Notes under the pieces: generated by a model | Databases searched by the model: none | What the model was told of the DNA's origin: nothing | What the model saw: only the letters and a program-made list of their open reading frames with translations | In this document: piece by piece, positions 18,255 through 26,791 of the stretch | Position numbering within the stretch: the first letter of the stretch is position 1 | Layout: each line of letters starts with the position of its first letter | Translations under genes and position numbers: made by a program | Assembly: GCF_030815855.1 (NCBI RefSeq) | Contig: NZ_JAUSXG010000001.1 | Span: 4,650,001-4,714,000 of the forward strand | Direction of reading: 5' to 3' | Source: Variovorax paradoxus | Lineage (GTDB): Bacteria > Pseudomonadota > Gammaproteobacteria > Burkholderiales > Burkholderiaceae_C | Length of the DNA: 64,000 bases

Positions 18255-18753
18255 TGAAACTCGGGCGGGTATGCCGACCCAACGCTCGAAAAGCGCCAAG
18301 TACACTTCGGGTGCAACGCATTTCGCAAACTTGCAGGCCTTATCAAAAAGCGCGCTGCGGCTTGACGCGGCGCGCCCGATCACGGTCATGAGGGAGCCCG
18401 ATCAAGCGTTGACCTTGGCTCCGCAGCAAAGCGTGCTCACCGGAGGTTCCAGCTGCCCGCAAGTGCAAGCTTCAGCAGGGAGGATCCAGCACATTTAGAG
18501 AATGCTGACTCGCCCGCGCAGCGCAGGTGTTGTTGCATGTCGCGCGGGCATAACTGAAGGTGGCGCAGCATTCGGACATTGGTCGGGCTATAGGTGCCAA
18601 CCAATCTAAACTGCGCACCCGTCGGCTCACTCAGGCGTGGACGAGGACGTTGAAGAGGCACTTTCAAACAGCTTCAACTGCCTACACGTACACAGCCTTT
18701 GTTACCGGAACAACAGCGATTAATTGGAGGGCGATATTGCACAGAGGGTTAGG
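18255..18753. other. Intergenic stretch, nothing recognised
   Basis: This lies between convergent hydrolase genes. Short frames on both strands show no family motifs. I could not identify a clear terminator. Confidence 0.45.
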
Positions 18754-19410
18754 TCAAACGCCCTTCGAAGCCGTCTGCCCCGCCGAGGCTAGGAGCTGAA
18801 TCTCCCAGGCCAACGCGATGCCACTGCCGCCGCCATGCTCCAGCAACACTTGAGACAGCCCCTTGGCCGTTTCCTCTCGTGCCCAGTCACGCTGCCACTC
18901 AGCAAGCACGGCTAGCCATGTTATGGGAACCACGCCAGTTTGCACTAGTCGTCGCACAGCCATGTCATGTGCTTCAGCGGATACGCCCCCAGATGCATCT
19001 GTGACGACGAACACGTCATATCCCTCACCAACGGCTTGAATTGCCGGCATAGCAAGGCACACTTCGCTCCAAAGCGCCGCTAGGACGAGCTGTTTACGAC
19101 CAGACTTTTTTACGATGTCTGTGACGGCGGGGTCCTCCCAAGTGTTGATAAATGTCCGATTTATTGGCTTCTGTTCCGGAAAAACATCTTGCAAGCCCTT
19201 CAAGAGGTAACCCCCTCGCTCCTCAAGCACGGTTGTAAGAATCGTTGGGACATTGAATGCCTTGGCACCTTTGGCCAAAGCAATCACATTATTCGCAATC
19301 ATCGTTGGGTCATGACTGTGAAGATTTGTGAATTGGAAAGGCTGATGATCAATAAGAACAACTATGCTGTCTTCGGGACGGAGAAGTGCGGGAAGGCCGG
19401 CTTTAATCAT
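18754..19410 (-). CDS. Isochorismatase-family cysteine hydrolase (YcaC-like)
   Basis: This 218-aa protein has the family core SIVVLIDHQPFQFTNLHSHD (catalytic Asp21) and the nucleophile region ALWSEVCLAMPAIQA with Cys118, then GYDVFVVTDASGGVSAEAHD. Both catalytic positions are retained. YcaC-type members are octameric cytosolic hydrolases of unknown substrate. It stands alone, with no partner gene in the same direction. Confidence 0.88.
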   Translation of the reverse strand: MIKAGLPALLRPEDSIVVLIDHQPFQFTNLHSHDPTMIANNVIALAKGAKAFNVPTILTTVLEERGGYLLKGLQDVFPEQKPINRTFINTWEDPAVTDIVKKSGRKQLVLAALWSEVCLAMPAIQAVGEGYDVFVVTDASGGVSAEAHDMAVRRLVQTGVVPITWLAVLAEWQRDWAREETAKGLSQVLLEHGGGSGIALAWEIQLLASAGQTASKGV

Positions 19411-20018
19411 TCGAAACTCCTGGTCAGGCGTGCGCGATGCAATGGATTAGGGCAGCTGGCGCAAACTTAGCTCATTAGTAAGCCGAGTCTGCATTCCGTC
19501 CGGCAAGCATCGCAGCCGCCGGCGCCCGATCCCGATAGTGCCAACCATTCCAGTGCCATGCACTATCTAAAAATGCTTGCCCGGACTAGTCCTAAAGACA
19601 GAGCGACGTCCTGAGACGCAACCTAACGGTCAACTTTCGCCGGATTGAAGCAATATTGAACAGTGCTTTCCACGAGGTCTCGTTAGATACTGCGGCGGCC
19701 GATTCGAAGGACTCTGCACATCAGGCACCCGTCATCGGTAATGCCCCATCCAACACGAGTCTGGAACATTAAGTTGAGAGCACTTAATCATCACCATCCT
19801 CAGAGACATGGATGGAAATTTCGTCCTCACCAACAGTTAAACACCAATCCGCTCGCTCTAGAGCAAATTGTCGAAGGAGTCTTCGACGAAATCGGTGTCC
19901 ACTTTGAGCAACTAAGAATAACGCTGCGCAGGGCTACGAACATGTGTTTCGGCGATTCGATGCGGGCGCCGCTGGCCGTCCAACGCAGTGCCATAAATTC
20001 GCAAACCAAGGAACTTCT
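19411..20018. other. Upstream region of the SDR gene, no gene recognised
   Basis: The stretch is lower in GC than its neighbours. Frames on both strands lack motifs. It probably holds the promoters of the divergent YcaC-like and SDR genes. AAGGA lies just before the SDR start. Confidence 0.4.
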
Positions 20019-20759
20019 ATGATTGATTTAAACGGGAAACTGGCGCTGGTTACTGGCGGATCGCGAGGCATTGGTGCAGCCATCGCCACAACGTTAGCCG
20101 AAAATGGCGCTGACGTTGCCTTCACGTATCGCAATGCCCCAGAGAAAGCTCTATCTGTCGTTAAGCAAATCGAGAGCCTGGGTCGCCGTGCTTTCGCTAT
20201 CCGGGCCGACAGTACTGATCCGGAAGCAATCGTGCGCGCAGTAAAAGAGGCGGGAGCATCGCTCGGCGGCATTGACATTCTCGTCAACAGCGCCGCGATC
20301 GGCCACAGCGGCATGATTGCCGATCTGGAGTTGAAGGAGTATCAAGTACTCATGGATACCAACGTGCGGGCGCCCGTTTTATTTTCAAAAGCTGTCATTC
20401 CGTACCTTAAGGAAGGGGGGCGCATTGTTTCGATTGGCTCCGGGTTGGCGGAGCGTGTGCCTTTCCCTGGTGTTACGGCATACGCGATGACGAAGTCAGC
20501 ACTCGTGTCGTTTACACGGGGACTGTCACGTGAGCTGGGCCCAAAGGGAATCACCGTAAACTGCGTGCACCCAGGCTCGACTGATACCGATTCGAACCCC
20601 GCAAACGGCCCGGCGGCTGACTTCCAAAAGGCACTGACCGCACTTGGACGCTTTGGCGAGCCCAAAGAGGTCGCTAACGCTGTGGTCTTCCTTGCAAGCT
20701 CTGCCGCAAGCTTGATCACCGGCGCGACCCTGCTCGCTGACGCCGGCGCTCTCGCCTAA
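20019..20759 (+). CDS. SDR-family oxidoreductase
   Basis: This 246-aa classical SDR has cofactor motif GGSRGIGAA, NSAAIG, the catalytic YAMTK (Tyr-xxx-Lys), and the ending ITGATLLADAGALA. The start ATG 20019 is set by AAGGA upstream and by homology (MIDLNGKLALVTG); an in-frame start at 19944 would add an unrelated leader. It resembles FabG-like 3-oxoacyl reductases, but such genes are usually catabolic when isolated like this. The truncated gene at 2031-2225 looks like its paralogue. Confidence 0.9.
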   Translation: MIDLNGKLALVTGGSRGIGAAIATTLAENGADVAFTYRNAPEKALSVVKQIESLGRRAFAIRADSTDPEAIVRAVKEAGASLGGIDILVNSAAIGHSGMIADLELKEYQVLMDTNVRAPVLFSKAVIPYLKEGGRIVSIGSGLAERVPFPGVTAYAMTKSALVSFTRGLSRELGPKGITVNCVHPGSTDTDSNPANGPAADFQKALTALGRFGEPKEVANAVVFLASSAASLITGATLLADAGALA

Positions 20760-20812
20760 AGAATCAAAGAACGCGTTCTCAGATACTCCTTCAAAGGGGT
20801 ATCCGACATCCA

Positions 20813-20839
20813 AGCAGCAAAGCAGCAAAGCAGCAAAGC
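20813..20839 (+). repeat. AGCAGCAA tandem octamer
   Basis: Three perfect AGCAGCAA units are followed by a partial one, 54 bp after the SDR stop. It lies in non-coding sequence. It is too short to be a CRISPR or an iteron array. It may only be a slippage repeat. Confidence 0.7.
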
Positions 20840-20949
20840 ACGCGAGATTTACCCTTCTCAGTTGTGTCGTTTTTGCACAGCGTGGACTGATCCAGGCGGC
20901 GTCTTGCGGCACTGGGATCGCATTCAAACGACTCACTGGAGTTCACATG

Positions 20950-21237
20950 GGAAGATGGCGCACGAAATGGCGGTGCTCGAGCGGCTGAAGCGCCAGCCAA
21001 GTCCGGTGGAGAGAATCAGACTCCGGAGGCGCCAGAGCGACTTCGCGGTGAGCCGCGCCGGGCACAACGGACGGCGCTTCCTTGGCGTTGCCGAAGAAAC
21101 GGCAGCGGCGGCTGGCAAGGTACGCTGATCTGCGATGACCACGGCGCAAGTTCCACGAGCTGTGGGCCAACCACATCAGCAGCACCCTTGCCGAGGGCGC
21201 GCTCAAGCTGTTCGCCAGCCTCTACGAGCACCGCTAG
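20950..21237 (+). mobile_element. IS66-family transposase relic
   Basis: At 21125-21237 the plus strand encodes LICDDHG and, after a gap and shift, RRKFHELWANHISSTLAEGA and LKLFASLYEHR to a stop. These correspond to the IS66 OrfC segment that normally reads LICDDxxxY...HARRKFxELW. Upstream sequence to about 20950 may belong to the same decayed element. No inverted repeats were found. Confidence 0.6.
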
Positions 21238-21239
21238 GC

Positions 21240-22352
21240 AAGCGGGCCGTCTGCAGGTCGCCCGATGCCCTAGCAGGAGAATCCGCGAAAGCCTGTGCAT
21301 GGCCGTAGACAAGGCGGACACGCCCAGCCTGCAGTTCGTCGACGAAATGCATGGGCCAGAACCTATTCATCAGGATGGGCGGATATTGCCAAGTGCGGCC
21401 GGATCAAATGGCTGAGATGGTCAACGTTTGCCCGGGAGGTGTCAATGCTGCAAGCGCACACTAAGTCAGACTGACAAGCCACAACGCTCTCTCATGCATC
21501 TGGGATAGGAGCGGCGGTCTCGACATGGAACGCCGAGTGTTGACGCAAGAGGCCGCGGACTTCGTCAGCGCCGAAGAGAGTCTGGGCTCCAGAACTGATG
21601 TAGTTGAAGCGCAAGATGCGCAAGACTTGTTCGTTCGTCGGCGCCGTCACTTGATGCGCCTGACGCGCTTGATGCATCGCTCCTGCGGGCATGAGCGGCA
21701 CCGAGGTGAAAGTCGTGCTCGGTTCCGCTCAAGCCGGTCGGCTTCTGAACGACTTCGGGCCAGCGTTCAGTGGGCGTTTTTAGTCTGTTTGCCGCAATCT
21801 TAAACAGTGCTTGCATCCACCTCTGCGGGCATACTGACCCCATGCTGGCTCAAGACCGAATGGCAGATGATTCTCGCCGCAGCGTTCTCCCACGCTTTCT
21901 CCGAAACTGCCGGGTAATTTAGACCAGGAGGATCTGCCGCAAAGGTAGAGGCAATACCGGGCCAGCTCCACTGGCTTCGGCACTACGACAGCCGTCGAAA
22001 CCGGAAAAGCATATGTATGTTCTTTGCTGAAACTTATGGCTGTCCTAGGAGGCAGCACTCGGCGTCCCTTGGGTTCACCATAGCGACGAAGAGACATCAA
22101 AGACTTCTAGAACCCGGGAGCCGTGCCAATCGGCGCCACGCCCCGAGACTATGAACGGAAATTTGTTTCGACCTCCGACGACCCTTCGCGCTGCCGCACC
22201 GAGAGATCGCTTCGCAATGGATGCCATCCTTCGCTCCCGCCCCCGACAACGACCGGTCTTTGACGCTCGGCGGTCGCTCATACCTTGGGCCTAGTCGAGG
22301 GAGCGCCTACAAGCCTCCGTACTTGGACAACCATCGCAGTCGCAGGATTGAC
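21240..22352. other. About 1.1 kb with no convincing gene
   Basis: The best minus-strand frame (21492-21701; TNEQVLRILRFNYISSGAQ, then LFGADEVRGLLRQHSAFHVE) looks protein-like, but I do not recognise it and it has no clear start. The right part is presumably the promoter region of the sigma-54 activator. An alternative upstream start of that activator at 22221 lies here. Confidence 0.4.
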
Positions 22353-24029
22353 ATGCCATCTCTACCGAACGACATGGACCTGCGCCAGCTCATACAGTTC
22401 TCAGCGGCGGATGGCCGCATCTGGATGGGCGGTCGGCGCATGGTCTTGCTGCATCTGTCGGCACTAGGCTCGCTTCGCCGGGAACTGCTTCTGAGCTTTG
22501 GCCGAGAGCAGTCTCGCCGTGTTCTCATGCGTGCTGGCCATGCGTCCGGCCGGCGCGATGCAGTGCTAGCTCGTCAGGTGCGCGGTGAGGCAGCACTGCT
22601 TGAGATGTTCTTGGTGGGTCCACAACTGCACATGCTGCAGGGCGCCGTGCAGGTCACCCCCGAGCGCTTCGATGTCGATATTGAACGCGGTCACTTCGAC
22701 GGTGTCTTCCGCTGGGACCATTCATGGGAGGTGGAAACCCACATCCGTGATTTCGGCCCGCAGACTGAGCCTGTGTGCTGGATGCTGCTTGGCTATGCTT
22801 CGGGCTACACGAGCGAATTCTTCGGCCGTCCAATCCTCTTCAAGGAAACGGAGTGCAGCGCCTGCGGTGCTCCGTCGTGTCGCATCGTCGGCAAAGCGGC
22901 GGCCGCTTGGCCGGAAGCCGAAGCAATGGCGGGCGACTATGAGCCCGATTCGATGTTGATCCGGCTGGAAGATTTGCAGTCTCAAATAGAGAGCCTGCGC
23001 TCCACTCTGGAGGCCTCGGATGACTTGGGTCCGCTGGTCGGCAAGTCCAACGCCTTTGACTCGGCACTCGCGCTGCTGCGCAAGGCAGCAGCCACGCAGG
23101 TAACGGTTCTACTGACAGGCGAGACAGGCGTCGGCAAAGAGCGCTTCGCCCGCGCGTTGCACGCGATGAGCCCCCGTAAGGACAAGCCATTCGTGGCGAT
23201 CAACTGCGCTGCCTTACCGGCTGAGCTGATCGAGAGCGAGCTATTCGGCGCCGAAAAAGGCGCCTACACAGGTGCAAGCGCCCCACGCGTTGGTCGCTTC
23301 GAGCGGGCTGATGGCGGCACATTAATGCTCGACGAGCTAGGTGAACTACCACTATCCGCGCAGGCCAAGCTGTTGCGCGTGCTGCAGCTTGGCGAGCTCG
23401 ATCGCTTAGGCGGCACCCAGTCGCGCAAGATCAACGTGAGAGTGGTCGCTGCGACCAATGTCGACCTTGAGGTCGCAGTCGCTTCGGGTCGCTTCCGGCG
23501 CGACCTTCTGTACCGTCTGAACGTTTACCCGATTCGCGTTCCGCCGCTGCGCGAGCGCAGCGACGACATCGAGCCGCTCGCGATGCACTTGCTGCAGCGC
23601 TTTGCGGCGCTCCATAGCAAGCAAGTGGCCGGCTTCTCCGACCGCGCGCTCGACGCGATGCGCCGCCACGCTTGGCCCGGCAACGTGCGCGAACTTGAGA
23701 ACCTTATCGAACGCGGCGTAATTCTTGTCAGTGACGGCGAGCCAATCGATGTGGACGCGCTTTTCCCGGGGTTGCCGGACACCGGGGCCCTGACAGTAAC
23801 GGCAGTGGGCACACTGGAGCCGCCGTCCGTGGCCGCGTCCGATTCTCTCTTTGATGAAGTATCACGGCGAGGCCTGACGCTCGACGCGATGGAGCAGCTG
23901 CTGATTAAGGAAGCTGTCGCTCGCTCCGGCGGCAACCTCGCGGCGGCAGCACGCGCGCTGGGCCTAACCCGGCCGCAACTGAGCTATCGCGTGCAGCGCC
24001 TCCGCAGCGGCGACGTGCCTCAACCCTAA
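22353..24029 (+). CDS. XylR/DmpR-type sigma-54-dependent activator of aromatic catabolism
   Basis: This is a 558-aa protein. It has an N-terminal XylR_N/V4R sensor (FDVDIERGHFDGVFRWDHSW, then CWMLLGYASGYTSEFFGRPI, and zinc-type CSACGAPSCRIVG). It also has a central AAA+ domain (Walker A GETGVGKE, sigma-54 loop GAYTGA, Walker B LMLDELGEL) and a C-terminal Fis-type HTH (NLAAAARALGLTRPQLSYRV). Such proteins bind phenolic or aromatic effectors directly and activate sigma-54 promoters. ATG 22353 gives the usual length. No catabolic operon follows. A candidate sigma-54 promoter lies downstream at 24238. Confidence 0.9.
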   Translation: MPSLPNDMDLRQLIQFSAADGRIWMGGRRMVLLHLSALGSLRRELLLSFGREQSRRVLMRAGHASGRRDAVLARQVRGEAALLEMFLVGPQLHMLQGAVQVTPERFDVDIERGHFDGVFRWDHSWEVETHIRDFGPQTEPVCWMLLGYASGYTSEFFGRPILFKETECSACGAPSCRIVGKAAAAWPEAEAMAGDYEPDSMLIRLEDLQSQIESLRSTLEASDDLGPLVGKSNAFDSALALLRKAAATQVTVLLTGETGVGKERFARALHAMSPRKDKPFVAINCAALPAELIESELFGAEKGAYTGASAPRVGRFERADGGTLMLDELGELPLSAQAKLLRVLQLGELDRLGGTQSRKINVRVVAATNVDLEVAVASGRFRRDLLYRLNVYPIRVPPLRERSDDIEPLAMHLLQRFAALHSKQVAGFSDRALDAMRRHAWPGNVRELENLIERGVILVSDGEPIDVDALFPGLPDTGALTVTAVGTLEPPSVAASDSLFDEVSRRGLTLDAMEQLLIKEAVARSGGNLAAAARALGLTRPQLSYRVQRLRSGDVPQP

Positions 24030-24060
24030 TCGCAAGTGGCCGTTGGCGCCAGCAGACAGC

Positions 24061-24078
24061 CTTCATCAAATGATGAAG
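24061..24078. promoter_or_regulatory. Inverted repeat, possible activator site or terminator
   Basis: CTTCATCA and TGATGAAG are separated by AA, a perfect inverted repeat 31 bp after the activator stop. It has no following T-run, which argues against an intrinsic terminator. It lies about 160 bp upstream of the sigma-54 promoter, the usual distance of an XylR-type enhancer. Confidence 0.35.
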
Positions 24079-24237
24079 CCAATGCAGGCTACTTGACGCT
24101 TTGATAACGCTGCGTCGAAGTGCGGTCGAATTTCAGCCCTCCAAAAACGCTCTGAGCCAGCTCCAAGCGGTCGTCCAACACCCCGGAGGCGGTGTTTGCT
24201 GGGGAATTACCCTTGTGCGATCGAGACCGCACTTATC

Positions 24238-24253
24238 TGGCACGGCGCATGCA
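24238..24253 (+). promoter_or_regulatory. Candidate sigma-54 (-24/-12) promoter
   Basis: TGGCACGGCGCATGCA matches TGGCACN5TTGCW at all key bases except one T-to-A. The GG and GC are exactly 10 nt apart, as sigma-54 requires. It lies about 190 bp before the LuxR-type gene and next to the sigma-54 activator gene. Confidence 0.5.
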
Positions 24254-24440
24254 ACAGACATAGCAACTCCCTCCGAGATCACGAAATGGAGAGCAAGCAG
24301 ATGACCTCGACCACATGTGCACGACCGGTTCAACATCCTCAATGAAGAGCAACGGCATGCGCTATCGGCATAGGCGCCCCTGCCTATCGCGAAGCAGCAC
24401 TACAAGCATTTCCATTGGAACTTCGCTCCTGAGATTCACT

Positions 24441-25229
24441 ATGACAACTCTTACTAGAACTCGCATCGTCGTGATGCACGGCGAGCACCTGGTCAATGCC
24501 GGGCTTACAGTCACACTATCGCGCCATAGCTACATCGAACTTCTCGAAGCCTGCACCGCAGAAGGACTTGAGACGCTCTTGCATTGGCTGTATGCGCAGC
24601 GAGTAGACGTTGTAATTGCCGATTACGACCGTGGGTTGTCACTGGCCGCTGCGCTGCAACGAACAAAGGTGCCCTCTGGCGCGCTAGGGCCGAACGTGAT
24701 GGTGGTCACAAGCCGCGCGACCCAGTCCGAGATCCGTACTGCGCTAAAGCAGGGCGTTGCTGGTTATCTGACCAGCACTAGTGCGGCTAACGAGGTCATG
24801 GATGCAGTGTTGAACGTGCAGATGGGCATCCGTCATGTCAGTGGATCACTGGCCCTAAGCCTCTTGGACAATGTTCTCAATGAACAACTCACCCCGCGCG
24901 AAACTGACGTCTTGCGCCTCGCTGCACAAGGCCTTGCCAATAAGGTGATCGCTGCGCGGCTGCAGGTCGAACTCGGGACCATCAAATGCCACATGCGCGG
25001 GATCTTGGAAAAGCTAGGCGCAAGTAATCGCACAGAAGCTGTGGTGATAGCGCACGAGCGGGGCTTGCTGGCACTAGCGCCAGTGCCATTCCTCGCGTGC
25101 CCGAGCGTCAAGTCATGTTCAGCTTCGTCGGCCAGCTTTCGCGTGGCAGCTCCTTCCGTGGCGAACGGAGTTGGCTCGGAGCAAGCGCCTCTACGCTCAA
25201 AGCCGGTCTGGGGAACGGCGTATCAGTAA
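24441..25229 (+). CDS. LuxR-family response-regulator-like protein
   Basis: This 262-aa protein has a receiver-like N-terminal part (RIVVMHGEHLVNAGLTVTLS; possible phospho-Asp in VVIADYDRG) and a C-terminal LuxR HTH (LTPRETDVLRLAAQGLANKV, then IAARLQVELGTIKCHMRGIL). The usual acidic pair after strand 1 is changed (VMHGE), so phosphorylation is doubtful. After the HTH there is an extra tail of about 50 residues rich in Ser/Ala. No histidine kinase is adjacent. ATG 24441 is chosen because homology begins there; an upstream in-frame start at 24315 adds unrelated sequence. Confidence 0.8.
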   Translation: MTTLTRTRIVVMHGEHLVNAGLTVTLSRHSYIELLEACTAEGLETLLHWLYAQRVDVVIADYDRGLSLAAALQRTKVPSGALGPNVMVVTSRATQSEIRTALKQGVAGYLTSTSAANEVMDAVLNVQMGIRHVSGSLALSLLDNVLNEQLTPRETDVLRLAAQGLANKVIAARLQVELGTIKCHMRGILEKLGASNRTEAVVIAHERGLLALAPVPFLACPSVKSCSASSASFRVAAPSVANGVGSEQAPLRSKPVWGTAYQ

Positions 25230-25413
25230 TCTCACTCGCAGGGCCGCGCTTGGAAGGAAGGAAGTTGCCTATGTAGTACCTCTCTGCCGCCAAAAAACTG
25301 CTCCTTCGTAGCCCTGGTCGTCGGAAATTGGTTGGCGCTTCATGACAATGAAGTCGATCAAATTCGAAGTTGCGGGGGTCAACCCTTCTTGAAAACTAGG
25401 AAAGCACCACTTC

Positions 25414-25980
25414 ATGTCCAGCATCGCACACACGCATCGCAATCCCGCCGCAGCGGCGGCGGAGACCTCAACTGTCGGCACTGCCGATGCGCAGGTCTTT
25501 TCCACAACCAAGCCAGTTTCGAACGTTTCGCCATTGGCCGTACTGCAGACGATCTTGTCTAGCCCGACCAATCTGGACTTCGTCAAACAGTACACCACCG
25601 ATGACTTCATCTATGTCTCGCTGAATTATGGGAAACCGGAAGTCAAGCAGGCTCTGCCTTGGGCTGGGACGACCAAAGGCGTCAAAGGTCTGGTTCAGAC
25701 GTTTATCGATGTGCATCGCTATTGGAAGGTCGACAACTTCCAGATCCAGGACAGCTTTGAGAATGAGGACGGCGCCGCGATCTTCGGTACCTTCACCTAT
25801 ACGTCAACCACCCTGGGCAAGACCGTTACCTCGCCGTTTGCGGTTTTGGCGCGGGGAAGTGGCGGCAAGCTTTCTTACGTTCAATTCATGGAAGACACCT
25901 TCGCCACGGTCCGCAGCTTCCGTGAAAGCGGGCAATACCACATCAAGGCCAACCCGGACGGGTCAGAGACCGAAATCTGA
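25414..25980 (+). CDS. NTF2/SnoaL-like protein
   Basis: This 188-aa protein starts after an AGGAAAG Shine-Dalgarno. Residues ~45-170 show the SnoaL/NTF2 cone-fold pattern: LAVLQTILSSPTNLDFVKQY, DFIYVSLNYGKPEV, TTKGVKGLVQTFIDVHRYWK and AIFGTFTYTSTTLGK. The N-terminal 40 residues are Ala/Thr-rich and low in complexity. Members include polyketide cyclases and small-molecule isomerases. No active site is assigned. It follows the LuxR-type gene on the same strand but 185 bp away. Confidence 0.75.
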   Translation: MSSIAHTHRNPAAAAAETSTVGTADAQVFSTTKPVSNVSPLAVLQTILSSPTNLDFVKQYTTDDFIYVSLNYGKPEVKQALPWAGTTKGVKGLVQTFIDVHRYWKVDNFQIQDSFENEDGAAIFGTFTYTSTTLGKTVTSPFAVLARGSGGKLSYVQFMEDTFATVRSFRESGQYHIKANPDGSETEI

Positions 25981-25999
25981 GTGTCTGGTGCTTGTTGAG

Positions 26000-26365
26000 C
26001 AACTTACTTAGTTCGGCGAACTTGCGGGCGTGGATACCGGTCTCGTCCTCGAGCGTCGCGAACACCCCGCTGTTCGCGGTGCTCGGCCGCTGCCGGTGAG
26101 TGACGATCCCGCTCGCGCGCACCACCTGGCGGCCCTTGGCCGAGCGCCGCAGTTGCTCTGCGGTCCTGATGCGCCACTTCGCGAGCTGAGGGCGAACCAG
26201 GGCCACTGGATGGCGGCAAGGCTCAGGCCCACGGTCGCGTAGTCGACCACGACGCCATCGCGCTCCTCCGGCGCGGCAAACTCGACCGGGTCTTCGAACG
26301 TGCGAGCTTCCCGAAGCGTCTTCGTTGGTCGCGTCTCAATGGCATCGGCCGCGTCGCCCTAGTCA
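26000..26365 (-). pseudogene. dnaE2: Error-prone DNA polymerase DnaE2 (ImuC) C-terminal fragment
   Basis: The minus strand gives REARTFEDPVEFAAPEERDG and VVVDYATVGLSLAAI, then after a shift LVRPQLAKWRIRTAEQLRRS and VVRASGIVTHRQRPSTANSG, then VFATLEDETG. This is the DYxxxGLSLxxHP linker and OB-fold (GLVTxRQRPxTAxGVxFxTLEDE) of DnaE2. The polymerase core is absent and the frame is broken, so it is a relic of the SOS mutagenesis cassette. No imuA/imuB is nearby. Confidence 0.7.
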
Positions 26366-26791
26366 CGGCGCCGATGTCGACACCACGGGTCTCGAGCGCT
26401 GCGGTTGAGCGAACGCGCCACAGGTTCACGGCGAAAAAATGTGTGTGCGCTTCATGTCGACTCCTTTGAAGTTATGCAGGGTTGAATGCGCCTGCTTCAG
26501 CTGAAACGAGGCGGCGGCCGATTGATGACACGACCGCCTTAAACACAGCGAAGTGCATGCCACGGACGATCACAGTTTTGTCCGACAGCGAGTGAGATGC
26601 CAGCGGAGGGCTAAAGCGTCGATCAAACCAGGCGAATTGATCTGGTACCTAAATAACCTAAAGGTGTACCGGCATCCTATCGCCTATATCATTGCCGTTT
26701 GCGTGATCGCAGCAAAGTTGAGAACCCGTGGCGCGGACGGGAGGTTCCACAGAGTCCACAAGCGCCAGTCTGCGCCTTTCCGGGTATCGAG
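26366..26791. other. Gap between dnaE2 relic and metRS, nothing recognised
   Basis: The sequence becomes more AT-rich around 26630-26700. No frame has family motifs, and I see no clear terminator for the upstream-oriented MetRS gene. Confidence 0.4.

Larger units (their letters stand above)
24030..24440. other. Regulatory intergenic region between two regulators
   Basis: No gene is visible. It contains an inverted repeat at 24061-24078 and a sigma-54-type promoter at 24238-24253, both listed separately. The downstream LuxR-type gene starts at 24441. Confidence 0.5.

Noticed and set aside
20813-20839. Short tandem repeat considered as CRISPR or iteron
   Set aside because: The units are 8 bp, contiguous and without spacers, and no cas or rep gene is near. 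No CRISPR array was seen anywhere in the window.
25245-25275. Possible second sigma-54 promoter (GG...TTGCC)
   Set aside because: The GG and GC elements are 9 or 13 nt apart, not the required 10.
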